Shown one piece after another: positions 11,238-21,589 of a stretch of DNA of 58,000 nt; the first letter of the stretch is position 1, and the number at the start of each line of letters is the position of its first letter. This DNA comes from Adiantum capillus-veneris (lineage: Eukaryota > Streptophyta > Polypodiopsida > Polypodiales > Pteridaceae), in NCBI GenBank assembly GCA_014529385.2, contig CM043964.1, positions 1,096,997-1,154,996 of the forward strand, in the 5' to 3' direction. The notes below the pieces were generated by a model. It ran no database searches. It saw only the letters and a list, made by a program, of their open reading frames with translations, and was not told where the DNA came from. The translations under genes were made by a program, and so were the position numbers.

Positions 11238-12978
11238 ATGTCATCCAACAATGATAGACTTAACCGAATTGTTAGCAAGAAGCTGAACAATAACTTTCAT
11301 GCTTGGAAGTTCAGAATGATCAACTTCCTTCTTGGTAGAAAATATTGGGAGTAGAGTGATGCAGATCATGAGATAGCACCAGTGTTACCAAAGGAAGGTG
11401 CAACTGTTGTGCAGATAAAGGTGTTTAAAGATTCAAACCATGGAGCTCAAAAAGTCATGTATCAGCTTTTTGTGAGTGTGTATGTTACTATGATTGGGCA
11501 CATACAAAATTCTCACACCCCTAAGGGGGATTGAGACACCTTACTATCATTGAATGTGACCAACACAAATGCAAGGAAGTTGTAGATGAAGACTGAGCTG
11601 AATACAAAAACCAATCTATCAATGATTATTCATTGAATATAAAGAATATATATGAGTCCATCGCATCAATTGATGATGATGATAAAGTGGAATTTAAGAT
11701 TGGTACATTTTGAGAAAACATTCCCACGTTTACAAAATTGGTGTCCTTACTGATTGTGGACGATAAGGATCTTGAGGAAGACTCCTCTACTCAAGGTAGA
11801 AATAATTCTGAGCAAACCTTTTTAACAGCAGAGGAAGAGAAAGAGGACACAATACATGTCATGGAGGTAGTCGAGGAAGAGGCAACCACAAAGCACAGCA
11901 ACATAATAATGCTCGGAAATAGAACACAGGTGGTCGAGAAAATTGTCGAGGGAAGGGGATTCCAAGAGGTTGTGGTAATGTGCAGCGTAACAATACAAGT
12001 CAACATGGGAATGTTGTATGCTAGGATTGTGGGAGACATGATCGCTTTGAACGTGATCGTCTAGATACCAGGCACCAAAATAATTTTGCAACTACTAGTA
12101 GGAATCAAGATGAGTCTGAGAAGTAATTTGTGGTGCAGCACACGTTAAACACAACGTCTCCAAATGTGGAAAAAGTAGGTGATAATGTTTGGTATGTGGA
12201 TTCAAATGTGTCAACTCACATGACCAGTCATGGTGATTGGTTCAAGAAAATGTAGACTTTGCAGAGTCCTAGTTATGTACAGACTGGGGATGATGATACT
12301 GCACATCCCATTATGCATACAAAAAATGTACTATTTTCTATGACAGATAGTAAAGTAAAGTACAGTACCTGGCTGATGTATTTTATGTGCCTAATATCAC
12401 ACAGAATTTGGTTTCTATTTGGTTTCTGTTGACAGATGGTTGAGCAGGGGCTGCAATTCAGGTTCAACATTAATGGTCTCTTGTCGAAGAGCATACAAAG
12501 AATGGAAAGTTAGTTAGGCAAAATATTTACTTTGGAAGTAAATGTGCATGAGGTGAATGATGTCATGTTTGCACAAGGTGCAGGAGTTGTTGCAAATATT
12601 GAGATCTGGCACAAACACATTAGTCATGTAAACTCAAAAAGGTTGAAGAAGATTCACACTAACGAGAAGGTTACAGGTTTGCCAACCCTTAAAGTTGCTA
12701 AAATGAAAAAAAAAAATGTGAGGCTTGTCAGTTTGGAAAGCAAGCAAAAGCATCATTTCCTCATTAAAAGCATGTAAGAAGAAAAGCATTAATTTTATTA
12801 CATACAGATATATGGGGTCCGAGAAAGACTGCAACTATGGGTAAATGTTTGGACTACGTAAGTTTCATTGATGACCATACAAGGAAGGTATGGGTCTATT
12901 TCATGAAGCACAAAAGTGAGGTGTTTATACACTTTTAGAATTTCAAGGTCTTGTTTGAAAAATAGATTGGGATGTGCA
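11238..12978 (+). pseudogene. Copia gag / protease / integrase remnant (5' half)
   Basis: A Ty1/copia polyprotein with many stops. The gag starts at an ATG at 11238 (SNNDRLNRIVSKKLNNNFHA, then AWKFRMINFLLGRKYW). A protease site is seen near 12190 as WYVDSNVSTHMTSHGDWF, where the catalytic DSG has become DSN. The GAG-pre-integrase segment IWHKHISHVNSKRLK is at about 12607. The integrase start (IWGPRKTATMGKCLDYVSFI, DDHTRKVWV, HKSEVF) lies between 12810 and 12930. The coding sense ends abruptly at about 12980, where the sequence continues with later pol domains on the opposite strand. Inactive. Confidence 0.8.
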
Positions 12979-12984
12979 TAATCC

Positions 12985-14232
12985 TTGGACACAAGTCGTG
13001 TCTTGTATCTAGTCACGCTGCCATCAGAATGCTTTATCTTGTGTAGTAACACCCATTTGCATCTCATCTTTGACACCATCTTCAAAACATGTGGGTTACA
13101 CTTCTTGTGTAATCTTTGCCATATATGCACAATGACAAGCCACATAACTTTCATTAGTCAATCTCTACGCAGGATTTTGTACTCTCTCTGAGTTGCATGC
13201 TCTAGGATTACTTCCAAGTGCCTTATTCTCTACTTGCACTCAGAGTCTTCACAAAGGGTATGCCAAACTCCTCATCTAAACTCTACTCGAACCAATGTTG
13301 TCACCATCATCATGACCGACACTCAAATTTGGCAGCCTAGGGGCATCATCAACTTTTTTCTTCCTTTTTCTTAATACATTGGACGAGCTAGCAAGACTCG
13401 TTCTATCACGCAACCTGCCACTCCATGTCTCTTTTCACTATAACCTATACTAGGTGACCCTTGTGACGCACTCAAAACCTGTGACTGTGCACCTGTATTT
13501 TTTATTGTCACATTTTCTCTTACATCAATCCCTAAGTCAACTTCACATTAGTATACCAACTCTCCATTTCATCAAAAACGGCATATTTACACACCTTAAC
13601 TTTACATGTAATAGGATTGTAACATTTATATCCTTTCTGTTCAAGGAAATGTCCAATGAGCACACATTTTTTTTGCTTTTGGACCGAGATTATTTCCAAC
13701 TCATCTAGAACATGCACATAAGCAATATATTTGAACACTTTAAAATATGATACATCTAGTTTTTCACCGCAAAAATTCTTTTCTAGTGTCATATCATGTA
13801 TCCCAATAGTAGGGGTCCGGTTCATAATGTAAAAACTTGCAGCATTGTTTTGCTTTTGGATCAAGCTTACTTCTCAGCTTATCGGACACATGCACATAAG
13901 CAATACATCCAAAAACTTTAAAATCTGATACATCTAGTTTTTCACCACAAAACTTCTCTTCTGGTGTCATATCATGTACCATAGCATTAGGGGTCCTGTT
14001 CGTAATGTTAAAACCTGTAGCAACAGCCTCATCCCAAAAACAATGAGGCATGTTCTTCTCATTCATCAACGCTCTAGAAACTTCTACTATGTGCATGTTC
14101 TTGTGCTCAGCAATACCGTTTTGATGTGGAGTATACCTGCATGAAAACTGTCTCTGAATTTCATGCTTTTTCAGAAAACCATTCAACTCATTGCAGAAGT
14201 ATTATTCCCCTCTATCAACCTCAAGCACTTTA
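12985..14232 (-). pseudogene. Copia integrase / RT remnant in opposite orientation (3' half)
   Basis: Read on the minus strand from 14232: a remnant of the integrase DxGGE region, then KHEIQRQFSCRYTPHQNG-IAEHKN (13794-14186, integrase catalytic C-terminal part), MNEKNMPHCFWDEAVATGF, and NRTPNAMVHDMTPEEKF with GCIAYVHVSDKLRSKLDPKA. This is followed by a second diverged copy of the same part (13532-13864: NRTPTIGIHDMTLEKNF, then EQKGYKCYNPITCKVKV). The RT start RCKWVLLHKIKHSDGSVTRY with TRLVSKDYA is near 13030. The segment order fits the 3' continuation of the plus-strand copia relic at 11.2-12.98 kb. The locus therefore holds a strand switch plus an internal duplication. Confidence 0.8.
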
Positions 14233-14239
14233 CATGTTT

Positions 14240-15690
14240 AGGGCCCATCGTTCTCTCTAAAGAATGTTCCCTTCTACCTTCTCCCTAAAATCCATAAGCC
14301 TCTGCTTTTAGGATGCTCTAGTTGCTCATATAAAGGCTATATATTAGAGCATGCCTCCATATGGCTACACATCCAACTCCTCCCCATTAACACCTCTTAG
14401 TTCTTTTTCCCTCATTAAAGACCTTTCCTCTTGCTCCTTTCCCCCTAACATTCTCTTCTTTACCTTTAAAACATGGAATACCTTTGCCGTATTATCCCTA
14501 TCCCTCATCCCTCAAGGCCTTCAAGCACTCTCTTGCTCAATCCAAAATCACTTCCCATCTCCCAAGATCAATCTTATTCTCTCCCTAGCTTCTGTTGTGC
14601 TAAATCAGCATTACCTTTTCTTCAACGGAGGCGCTTGACACCAAATCCAACTTTCATGTTGTCTATGCATTTCTCTTCCTATGCCATTTAGAGAAAAGCA
14701 ACCACCTTCTCTTTTGACGCCTTTGGTGTTTGGCTTGGCCCCTTCTCTAGTCTAGTCTCTCTTCTAAAAAACTATAGCAACTCCCTCCTAGACCACATCA
14801 AAATTTTCCCTCCTCTCCTTCAAGGAAGCAGTTTTTCTTAATTTGTTTTCTTTAAGGGACCCTCTTTTTTCTCCTCGGGCATCTTGGATACACACTGCCA
14901 CCAAAAATCACTCAATGCATTTAATTACTTACCTTCATAATCTTGGCATCCCACACATCAAAAAAATCTCCTTTATTCTTTCTAAGCTTAAAAGATACAT
15001 TATTAGGGAAAGCTCTTTTACGGGCTACTTAACACTTAGCTCTAACTTCTTCTATAAACTTAGAGCGCGTGGAAACCCCATCCCCCTCCTTCAAGCCTGT
15101 TGTAACTACATCTCTTACTCGGATCGATGCACCACTACCCTTAAAAAAAAACCCTTCTAAATCCACCACCACCATCCTTTTTATCCTTCACTTGTAACTT
15201 TAACCTCTCTAGATCCATCATCAAACCTCTCCAACCTCTTGGCCTCCTCATCAACCTCTCTCATCTATCCAAATCCCTAATATGTTGGCAAAATTTCCCA
15301 AATACAGAAAGATTTCTTGATCGCTAATCCCTTACCTCTCCTCGAGTCCCCATCACTTGGAACCATCCACTAACACCCCCACCCCCCCAACACACACAAA
15401 CACAAACACACCCACCCCCCACCTACTCTTATTTTTTGGTTGGTACCTCCTCTTGATGACAGAGGGTATCTCTTTCCTATTACATCTCTCTTTATTTCCC
15501 CTTGATATTGACATCCTTCTACTTGAGTAGTTTCCAATTCCTTTTTCAATACCTAGTCTCTTTCTTCCCTTAAAAACTCTATTTTCTTTGTACGCTCCCT
15601 TGGAACTTACATATTTTTCCCTCCTCCTTCCCCTTCCTCCTCCAATTCACTCGCTTCAATCTAAGTTTTTTTTGTCTGCTTTCTATGCAA
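14240..15690. other. Pyrimidine-rich stretch without recognisable gene
   Basis: Strongly C/T-rich on the plus strand (for example repeated CTCC, TTCC and CCACC words and a CACACA/CCCCC patch at 15375-15425). The open frames of about 100 residues here are Ser/Leu/Phe-rich and follow from the composition. No domain, splice pattern or repeat boundary was recognised. Confidence 0.5.
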
Positions 15691-17310
15691 ATAGAGGAAA
15701 TTGATGCAAGGGGTTTTGGCACATCTTTATCATGTACTCCATAACCCTCTCCATTCCGATAACCTCCGTTGGAAGAGATCCCAACTCAAGAAGTACAAGC
15801 ATGTGTAGTTTTGAGTGTTAACTTGGAGAAAGTTTGTAAGAAAACGCTTTTGGACATTCTCAAACTCTTTCCAAGTAGACTTTTGAGATGCTCTCGCCCC
15901 ACACTTCAATTTCATAAAGAAGAATTGATTTCACCATGTGTCAAAAAGGTACTTGTTGAGAATCCAACATTTGACATCCCCCGCATTGCACATGTTCTCA
16001 AATGCTTAATACAATCACTTCTCAACTTTCAACCAATGCATAGCACATTCGTGCAACTTATGATTGGTCGAAATCTCAAGGCCAAGGTTCTTCGAACTCT
16101 CAATCATTTCCTAGTGTTTTGTTGTTGTATACAATGCATGGCTTCTCCTTGTGGATGGTTTTCACAAACATAACCTTTATTTTGAATTCGGTCACAATTA
16201 GCCCACTATGCAACAAAAAGTTCTGAAGGACAACCATAAGCTTTTGTGCATCCTCTAAAGTATGTGTGTTGAAAGCACTACATCCGCATACAACAAAACC
16301 ATCATTACCGCATTGCAAATAGTAACCTCTCCAATTCCTTCTTGTTGCATAAATGCAAGTACCTTCTATTCCAATTTATGAATGCATAGCCCAAAGAGAG
16401 TTGGTGACAATGAACATCCTTACCCCAATAGTGCTTGCAGAAAGTTCTCAAATTTCTATTTCCATGCATAATTGACTTATCACCTTCTCATAGATACAAG
16501 AAACTGCAAACATAAGCACTCTTGGTACTTTGAGTTCTTCCTTTCTTCTCCACATTGTTACGTGGAATCATATAAAATGTATTCTTATAGTCCAGAAAAC
16601 AACAATACAACTACTTACCTTTCAACCGGCTTTCCTCTATGAGAATAAGAAGAGTGACAAGATCATCAATGGTCCTATGACATTAATGGATGCCCAGTTG
16701 TCACTTTGTATAGTGACCATTATTTTAGCCTATTCACTCAATTTTATATCCATTAAGCATCCAAACAACTTTGCCATAAGAGACCCAAAAATTATAGTAC
16801 GATGGTTATTTACAATCTTGGGATCCCCTCATTTATGCAAGGCTTGGTCCAATTAGTGCTCCAATCACAAAGCAAATCATGTTGAAGTGCAACGTTTAAC
16901 ATATCATACATCCAACTATGTGATGCTTCTCCCATCTATTTAATCATCTCCAACCTTGATACCTTAAAGATCTCTTGTTTTGCAAGTGGCCAACTTTTGA
17001 AGTTCGCACAGAGGACATACATGGAAAAACCTCAACATTGCATCTTTTCATAATTTGGTTCTCATATATCTACATACAATGCGTGCACACGTTCCTATTT
17101 TGTTCCAATCACACACATCCCGTGTGCAAGTCGAAGCAAACAATCCTTGTGAGAGCACAAGGTCACCTAGCCGCACTTCCCTAAGACTCAAGTTATCAAA
17201 ACTCTCAACTAGCTTGCCCTTCAAGGTTTCTCCAAAATCATCCACATGCGCATGCATTTTCTTGGACTTGAAAAAAAATGCCGATTTAACTTCCCGTCAT
17301 CTTCTCTTCT
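15690..17310 (-). mobile_element. LINE fragment, inverted copy of the 9.1-10.5 kb family
   Basis: Minus-strand remnants in the order expected for LINE ORF2. A linker segment KMHAHVDDFGETLKGKLVES lies near 17240. RT start NNHRTIIFGSLMAKLFGCL is near 16780. A decayed STIDH region follows (about 16660), then a YAD box region (about 16290). A long C-terminal stretch follows, 16100-16318 (LEDAQKLMVVLQNFLLHSGL and KPCIVYNN), ending with the WKEFENVQKRFLTNFLQV segment (about 15850). Many frameshifts and stops. Same family as 9130-10500 and 19922-25155. Confidence 0.85.
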
Positions 17311-17758
17311 TGTGTGTGAGAAAGATTTTGGCTGATACCTTGAGAAAAGTTGTGTTGCTTAAATTCTTGAATTTCTTCATCATTGGAGGAGCTCCTTAAG
17401 AGATTTCTTTCTCAATGAAAACACAACCTATATGCCATCATGCCTCAAATCTCCTAGAACAAGAGAAACTCCCAACCATTTCTTCCTCATTCAAGTGTTT
17501 CGCTTGCAAGCTTCAACATAGTAATATGAGCAGATTATAGGACTACCTTATTCCCCCTTGTAGTAACTTTTAAGCTAGAAAACCTGGCACTTTTGCTTCA
17601 GAATCTTCTTAAATTCATACCTGCTTTCATGGACCACACATTGCACATCATGGACACCCTGAAGTGAAGTTTCCTGATTATGTAAGTGCAAGGTGTTGTG
17701 TTTCAAGTACTTTAAGGACATCGCAAAAGCATGCCATGCATACATATATTCTCGATTG

Positions 17759-17759
<1 letters not shown>

Positions 17760-17800
<41 letters not shown>

Positions 17801-17865
17801 GGAGTTTTTAACGTTGTAGGAACAATCCCAAGATTTAGCAGATAGGGCAAGGAAAGAAGAAAAAT

Positions 17866-17911
<46 letters not shown>
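17760..17911. repeat. (CA)n and (CT)n microsatellites
   Basis: A CA tract of about 38 bp (17760-17797) and a CT tract of about 42 bp (about 17870-17911), separated by unique sequence. They lie downstream of the 3' end of the ELM2/SANT gene. Confidence 0.95.
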
Positions 17912-17915
<4 letters not shown>

Positions 17916-18142
17916 TTGTAGGCTGGTTAGAAATAAACTTAGTGTACAAAAGTCTCCCAATGAAAGGATTGTGTGTACTATACATCAGCTTGGAAGATTA
18001 CCAAAGTAGTGATACACCTGGACGGCATCTCCAAGGACAAACTTTACGCCTAGAACAGTTTGCCCAGGATCCGATTCCAATTCTGTGGCATGTAAGGGGG
18101 AACCTCAAGTTGAAGGCACCACGAAGTAGGTCGGCCCATTCC

Positions 18143-19261
18143 CTATTTCGAGTTCTCACCGACATCAGACCCAAAAAACTCTTCCATCATTCCCTTTGTG
18201 GAGATGAGTTCATCTTGTGTGGAACACAGAGGAGAAGCCCAACCTTCTTTGTCACTATGCTCAATAACACAATGAGCTGAATTTCCGTGACTTTTTGTGT
18301 CCCATGCAAGTAATTCCCATGCCGCACTTCTATCTTCGACATTGCTTGTACCACAGCAGCCTTCAGAAGAAGTTTCTCTCCCGGCTGATGCTGCGATTTG
18401 TTCATGGGTAGAACCAGCAGACTCAACAAATTCTCCTCCTCTAGCTGTTTCCACACCTTGCAAGCACTTGCCCACCAAACTATCTTTCACTGGCCAACTC
18501 ATTACACCATTCTCTTCCTCATCCTCACTTGCAGCATCCTGTCCTACCTCTTCGTTGGACTCTAGCATACTATCACTGTCTCTTTCATCCCTCTCCAAAA
18601 CCATCTCATCATCATCACTATCAATGTTGGCTGGGTTGATCCTATTCTGGATAGCCCGTCTCCGCAGTACAAACACATTGAAGTAATAGCTAACAAAGTC
18701 GGTCATGCCCTTGGTGGGAAAATGATCAAAAAGATCATGCCAAAAAGACTGAGGATTCCTTCTTACAAGCTCCTGAAAAGCACATTGCTCTTCGTGAGTC
18801 CACTTCTCTGCCACAATCTCCCCCATCTCATCAAAGCCCCACATAGAAAATGCCTCACCAAGTTCTGATTTCAAAACCTCCCTTTTCTCCTTGATGTGCA
18901 GCCTTACACACTCCAGAGTATCCTGAAATTTACAAGAGCATTCTTGATGTCGGTAATCTGCTCTCAAAGCAGCACCTTCACACGTCAACAATTTTGTTTC
19001 TTGCATTGGCCAAACACGTTCACCAAGCCATCTCAGACTATCCAATTCACAGTCAGATCTGCACGTTCTGTTATTGTTTGTCGGGAATCTCTTTGGGATC
19101 TCAGCTTGAAATTCCGATCCTAGTGGAACCCTCTTGCGGGGAGTTATTGAGTGCCCTTCACAATCAAAATCCTCCCCAAAACCTGCTGTTGTTACATTGA
19201 GAGCATCAACTGTAGCACTGTTTTGGGCCCACTGAAAACACCATAGTGCTTGGGTACCCAT
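18143..19261 (-). CDS. ELM2/SANT-type chromatin protein
   Basis: A 372-residue open frame, far longer and less AT-biased than its surroundings. Residues 42-56 read RKRVPLGSEFQAEIP, the signature of plant ELM2-domain proteins. A Cys-x-Cys (C108, C110) and ECVRLHIKEKREVLKSELG follow. Residues 138-205 form a SANT/Myb-like segment: MWGFDEMGEIVAEKW, EEQCAF, SFWHDLFDHFPTK, then SYYFNVFVLRRRAIQNRI. NIDSDDDE and a long acidic region follow (about 213-252). Proteins of this family act in nuclear histone-deacetylase-linked or DNA-binding complexes; the exact role here is inferred. The ATG at 19261 is the first Met after an in-frame TGA (about 19284). A TTTTGCAG-like acceptor about 75 bp upstream suggests a spliced 5' UTR or a missing first exon. 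No frameshift or internal stop is present. It is the only convincing host gene in the window. Confidence 0.8.
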   Translation of the reverse strand: MGTQALWCFQWAQNSATVDALNVTTAGFGEDFDCEGHSITPRKRVPLGSEFQAEIPKRFPTNNNRTCRSDCELDSLRWLGERVWPMQETKLLTCEGAALRADYRHQECSCKFQDTLECVRLHIKEKREVLKSELGEAFSMWGFDEMGEIVAEKWTHEEQCAFQELVRRNPQSFWHDLFDHFPTKGMTDFVSYYFNVFVLRRRAIQNRINPANIDSDDDEMVLERDERDSDSMLESNEEVGQDAASEDEEENGVMSWPVKDSLVGKCLQGVETARGGEFVESAGSTHEQIAASAGRETSSEGCCGTSNVEDRSAAWELLAWDTKSHGNSAHCVIEHSDKEGWASPLCSTQDELISTKGMMEEFFGSDVGENSK

Positions 19262-19842
19262 TTCACTAGCATTGCTCAGAATTCTTCAGGCAGCACCATT
19301 CTCTAAAGAAACGATCAAGACCATATGGTTCTGCTACACTGCAAAAACCAAAACTTCCATATGAGCATTCTGTTTATAAAGGCTAAGTCAATGTCATAAG
19401 TTCAACCAACCATTGACAAAAAGCAGAAGCAAAATGCAGCTTAACAACACGAATTTATTGAAGAAGCACTCCAAAGACCTTGACAACAAGGACAACGGGG
19501 TCCGCATGCGCACATGTGTGCGTTGTTGATTTCCATGAGGATAAGAGCTCCATCCACAGCTCTCTTGTACTCCCCATACACCACCACCTCCCTTTTGCCC
19601 ATACCTTGTATCACATTGCACGTCCACAACTACTGATGCTATTGACAAATGTATATGGTTCTCACTGACAAATCTTCTTTGGCCTTCAATGAGACATTCA
19701 CTCTCTCTCTCTCTTGAATAACAAGTCTTGAGTTCAACTCTCATCGGATAGGTCTTTGAGGTCTCTTGGGATAGTTTCCTATGAAGTGAAAATTCTCTTC
19801 TTCTCTTCTTCTTCTCCTATGACGTGAAAATTCTCTTCTCTT
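19262..19842 (-). other. Region upstream of the ELM2/SANT gene (5' leader / promoter candidate)
   Basis: Probable leader and promoter of the minus-strand gene. A candidate intron acceptor (TTTTTGCAG on the minus strand) lies at about 19339-19346. A cysteine-rich open frame (19441-19629, minus; includes MCACGPRCPCCQGLW) could be an upstream exon or chance; I could not link it in phase. At 19741-19800 lies a copy of a short motif (AGGTCTCTTGGGATAGTTTC at 19759-19778) that recurs at 55396-55415, again next to pyrimidine microsatellites. Confidence 0.4.
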
Positions 19843-19874
19843 CTTCTTCTTCTTCTTCTTCTTCTTCTTCTTCT

Positions 19875-19921
<47 letters not shown>
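19843..19921. repeat. (TTC)n then (TC)n microsatellite
   Basis: About 38 bp of TTC trinucleotides passing into about 40 bp of TC dinucleotides, ending at the start of recognisable LINE sequence. Lysine/arginine-rich minus-strand open frames across it are repeat artefacts. Confidence 0.95.
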
Positions 19922-19923
<2 letters not shown>

Positions 19924-20133
19924 GCAAAAGGTGGTTTGATAAAGAATGTCAAGATGGTCGAGAGTACTTGATAAAACTTGATGCAATATGAACAAAGACA
20001 ACTATCAAAGTCATTTGCATACATACAAGGCATTGATTAAAAAGAAGAGAAGATGGGGAGTAAAGCAACAACTTTTTCAAGTCCAAGAAAAGGCACATGC
20101 ATGTGGAAGATTTTGGAGAAACTGGTAACTTGA
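19922..20133 (+). mobile_element. LINE ORF2 linker, left part of an interrupted LINE
   Basis: Encodes pieces of the segment between endonuclease and RT (WFDKECQ; RRWGVKQQLFQVQEKAHA; EDFGET in a shifted frame). The matching right part resumes at 24353 after LTR element A, which carries a CTTGA target duplication. Both parts therefore belong to one LINE copy. Confidence 0.7.
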
Positions 20134-21242
20134 TGTCACGTGACACATCTATGTGTCCGTGGACAAGCTACAGCATGATCAGGGTTCAGTCAGTCCAGAC
20201 AAGTCTAGATTAGAAGTTGATCAGGGTTCAGTCAGTCCAGACAAGTCTAGATTAGAAGTGATCTGGCACTTTTGTGAGTCTATTCGTAGACCGTGCATGC
20301 CCAGTCACTTAGCATAGTTGCATATCCTCCGGTTGCACACAACATGATCATCAGTATTCCCTTCAGATTCCATCAGGGGAATTTTCCAATGCAATTTAGC
20401 CTATTTTCCCTATTTTTGGTATTTTTCACTTATTATTTTTAAGTGACTTCCCAACAAAAGTAGGTAGGGCAATTTTGCTAAGTTAATATATAAGCAAACC
20501 CAAGTTAGCACTCAATCGGAGAAGAGGCAACAGGAGCTCTCGCTCAACAGGCACCTTCTCAGCAAGAACCAATCAGAACCCTTGGCGTTTTGGTGTTCCC
20601 TCATCGCCCACACCCTCATCAGCCTAGCGTTTTGGTCTTCACCAACATCCTCCCTAGATCTGGCGTTTTCCAGCTTTCCAGACATCGCCAGCCTTCAAGT
20701 TTGCCTAGCGTTTTTGGTAATACTACCAGATCAGCTAAGCGTTCCCAATTTCAGCCCATTAGCGTTTTTGGATTTCATCAGCAGTTCTAGATCTGCCAGC
20801 ATTTTGCTAAAGCTACAATCAGCCATCAACGTTTTTGGTTTTCAGCCATTCCGAAGCAGATGCAGCAGCGTTTTCAGCAGTCTCCACAGTAGCAGATTCA
20901 GCCCTAGAAGCATTGCAGAAGACCCCCATTTTCAGCCCTCGAAAACGCAACCAAAACAATCATTTTCAGCCACCGAAACAGTCCCGAATTCAACAGATAG
21001 AAGACCTCAAATTTCAGCCCTAAAGTCGTCGTCGTCATCCCCGTCATCATCACCGGCATAGTCCCAAGTTGCATCGGTTTCCATGCATCGGCATTGTACC
21101 ACTTTGTGCAATCATAAGTAGACCACTCTCGCCGACGAGAGTGGGGCCTTCGGAGGAGGGTTTTACAACGTCTCTGGTGTCGTATCTCTCTTCTCTCTAT
21201 CTCTCAGTCTCATTCCCTTGAACGCACAATGTCCATTCACTT
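20134..21242 (+). repeat. 5' LTR of element A, 3' end deleted
   Basis: Starts TGTCACGTGACACATC. It contains a TATA box (TATATAAG, 20487-20494), a GCGTTTT repeat zone (about 20580-20890) and hairpin 1 (21123-21144). The LTR breaks off in TTCACTT (21236-21242) and continues directly into internal sequence that in other copies also follows a TTCACTT, so the last part of the LTR and the primer-binding site are missing. A 42-bp unit is duplicated in tandem at 20176-20217 and 20218-20259, seen only in this LTR. A 159-codon open frame (20582-21061) runs through the GCGTTTT zone. Confidence 0.9.
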
Positions 21243-21589
21243 GGCATGTCGATTCCTAATCGTGTTTTGGAAGAGTGACAAGAATCCCATGAAAGAAGGG
21301 CTTGTCCAGTCTCCCCTTGTGTCTCTTTTCACTCATTGAGAGCGGACCGTGCACTTAGCGGCCGGCCAATCGACGTGAGGTGGGAAAAAGCAACTTTGGT
21401 GTGAGCGCAAGGCCGCCAAGGGGTGCGCCCGCGGAAAGGAGTAGAACTCGGGTGAAGAGAAGATCCTTCTCAAACATGGTTTGCAAGCGAAAGAAGAACC
21501 TCAAGAACTCAAGACCCGCAAGAACCCAAGTTCCTCGTGAACTTAAGAACCCAAGACCACAAGAACCCACAAGAACCCACGACGTCTGA

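Noticed and set aside
14351-15160. Possible plus-strand gene of about 100-residue frames
   Set aside because: Ser/Phe/Pro-rich composition follows from pyrimidine-rich DNA; no domain, no splice logic.
18896-19200. Plus-strand frames over the ELM2/SANT gene
   Set aside because: Antisense shadows of a much longer conserved minus-strand frame.
19741-20001. Minus-strand Arg/Glu/Lys-rich open frame
   Set aside because: Translation of TTC/TC repeats.
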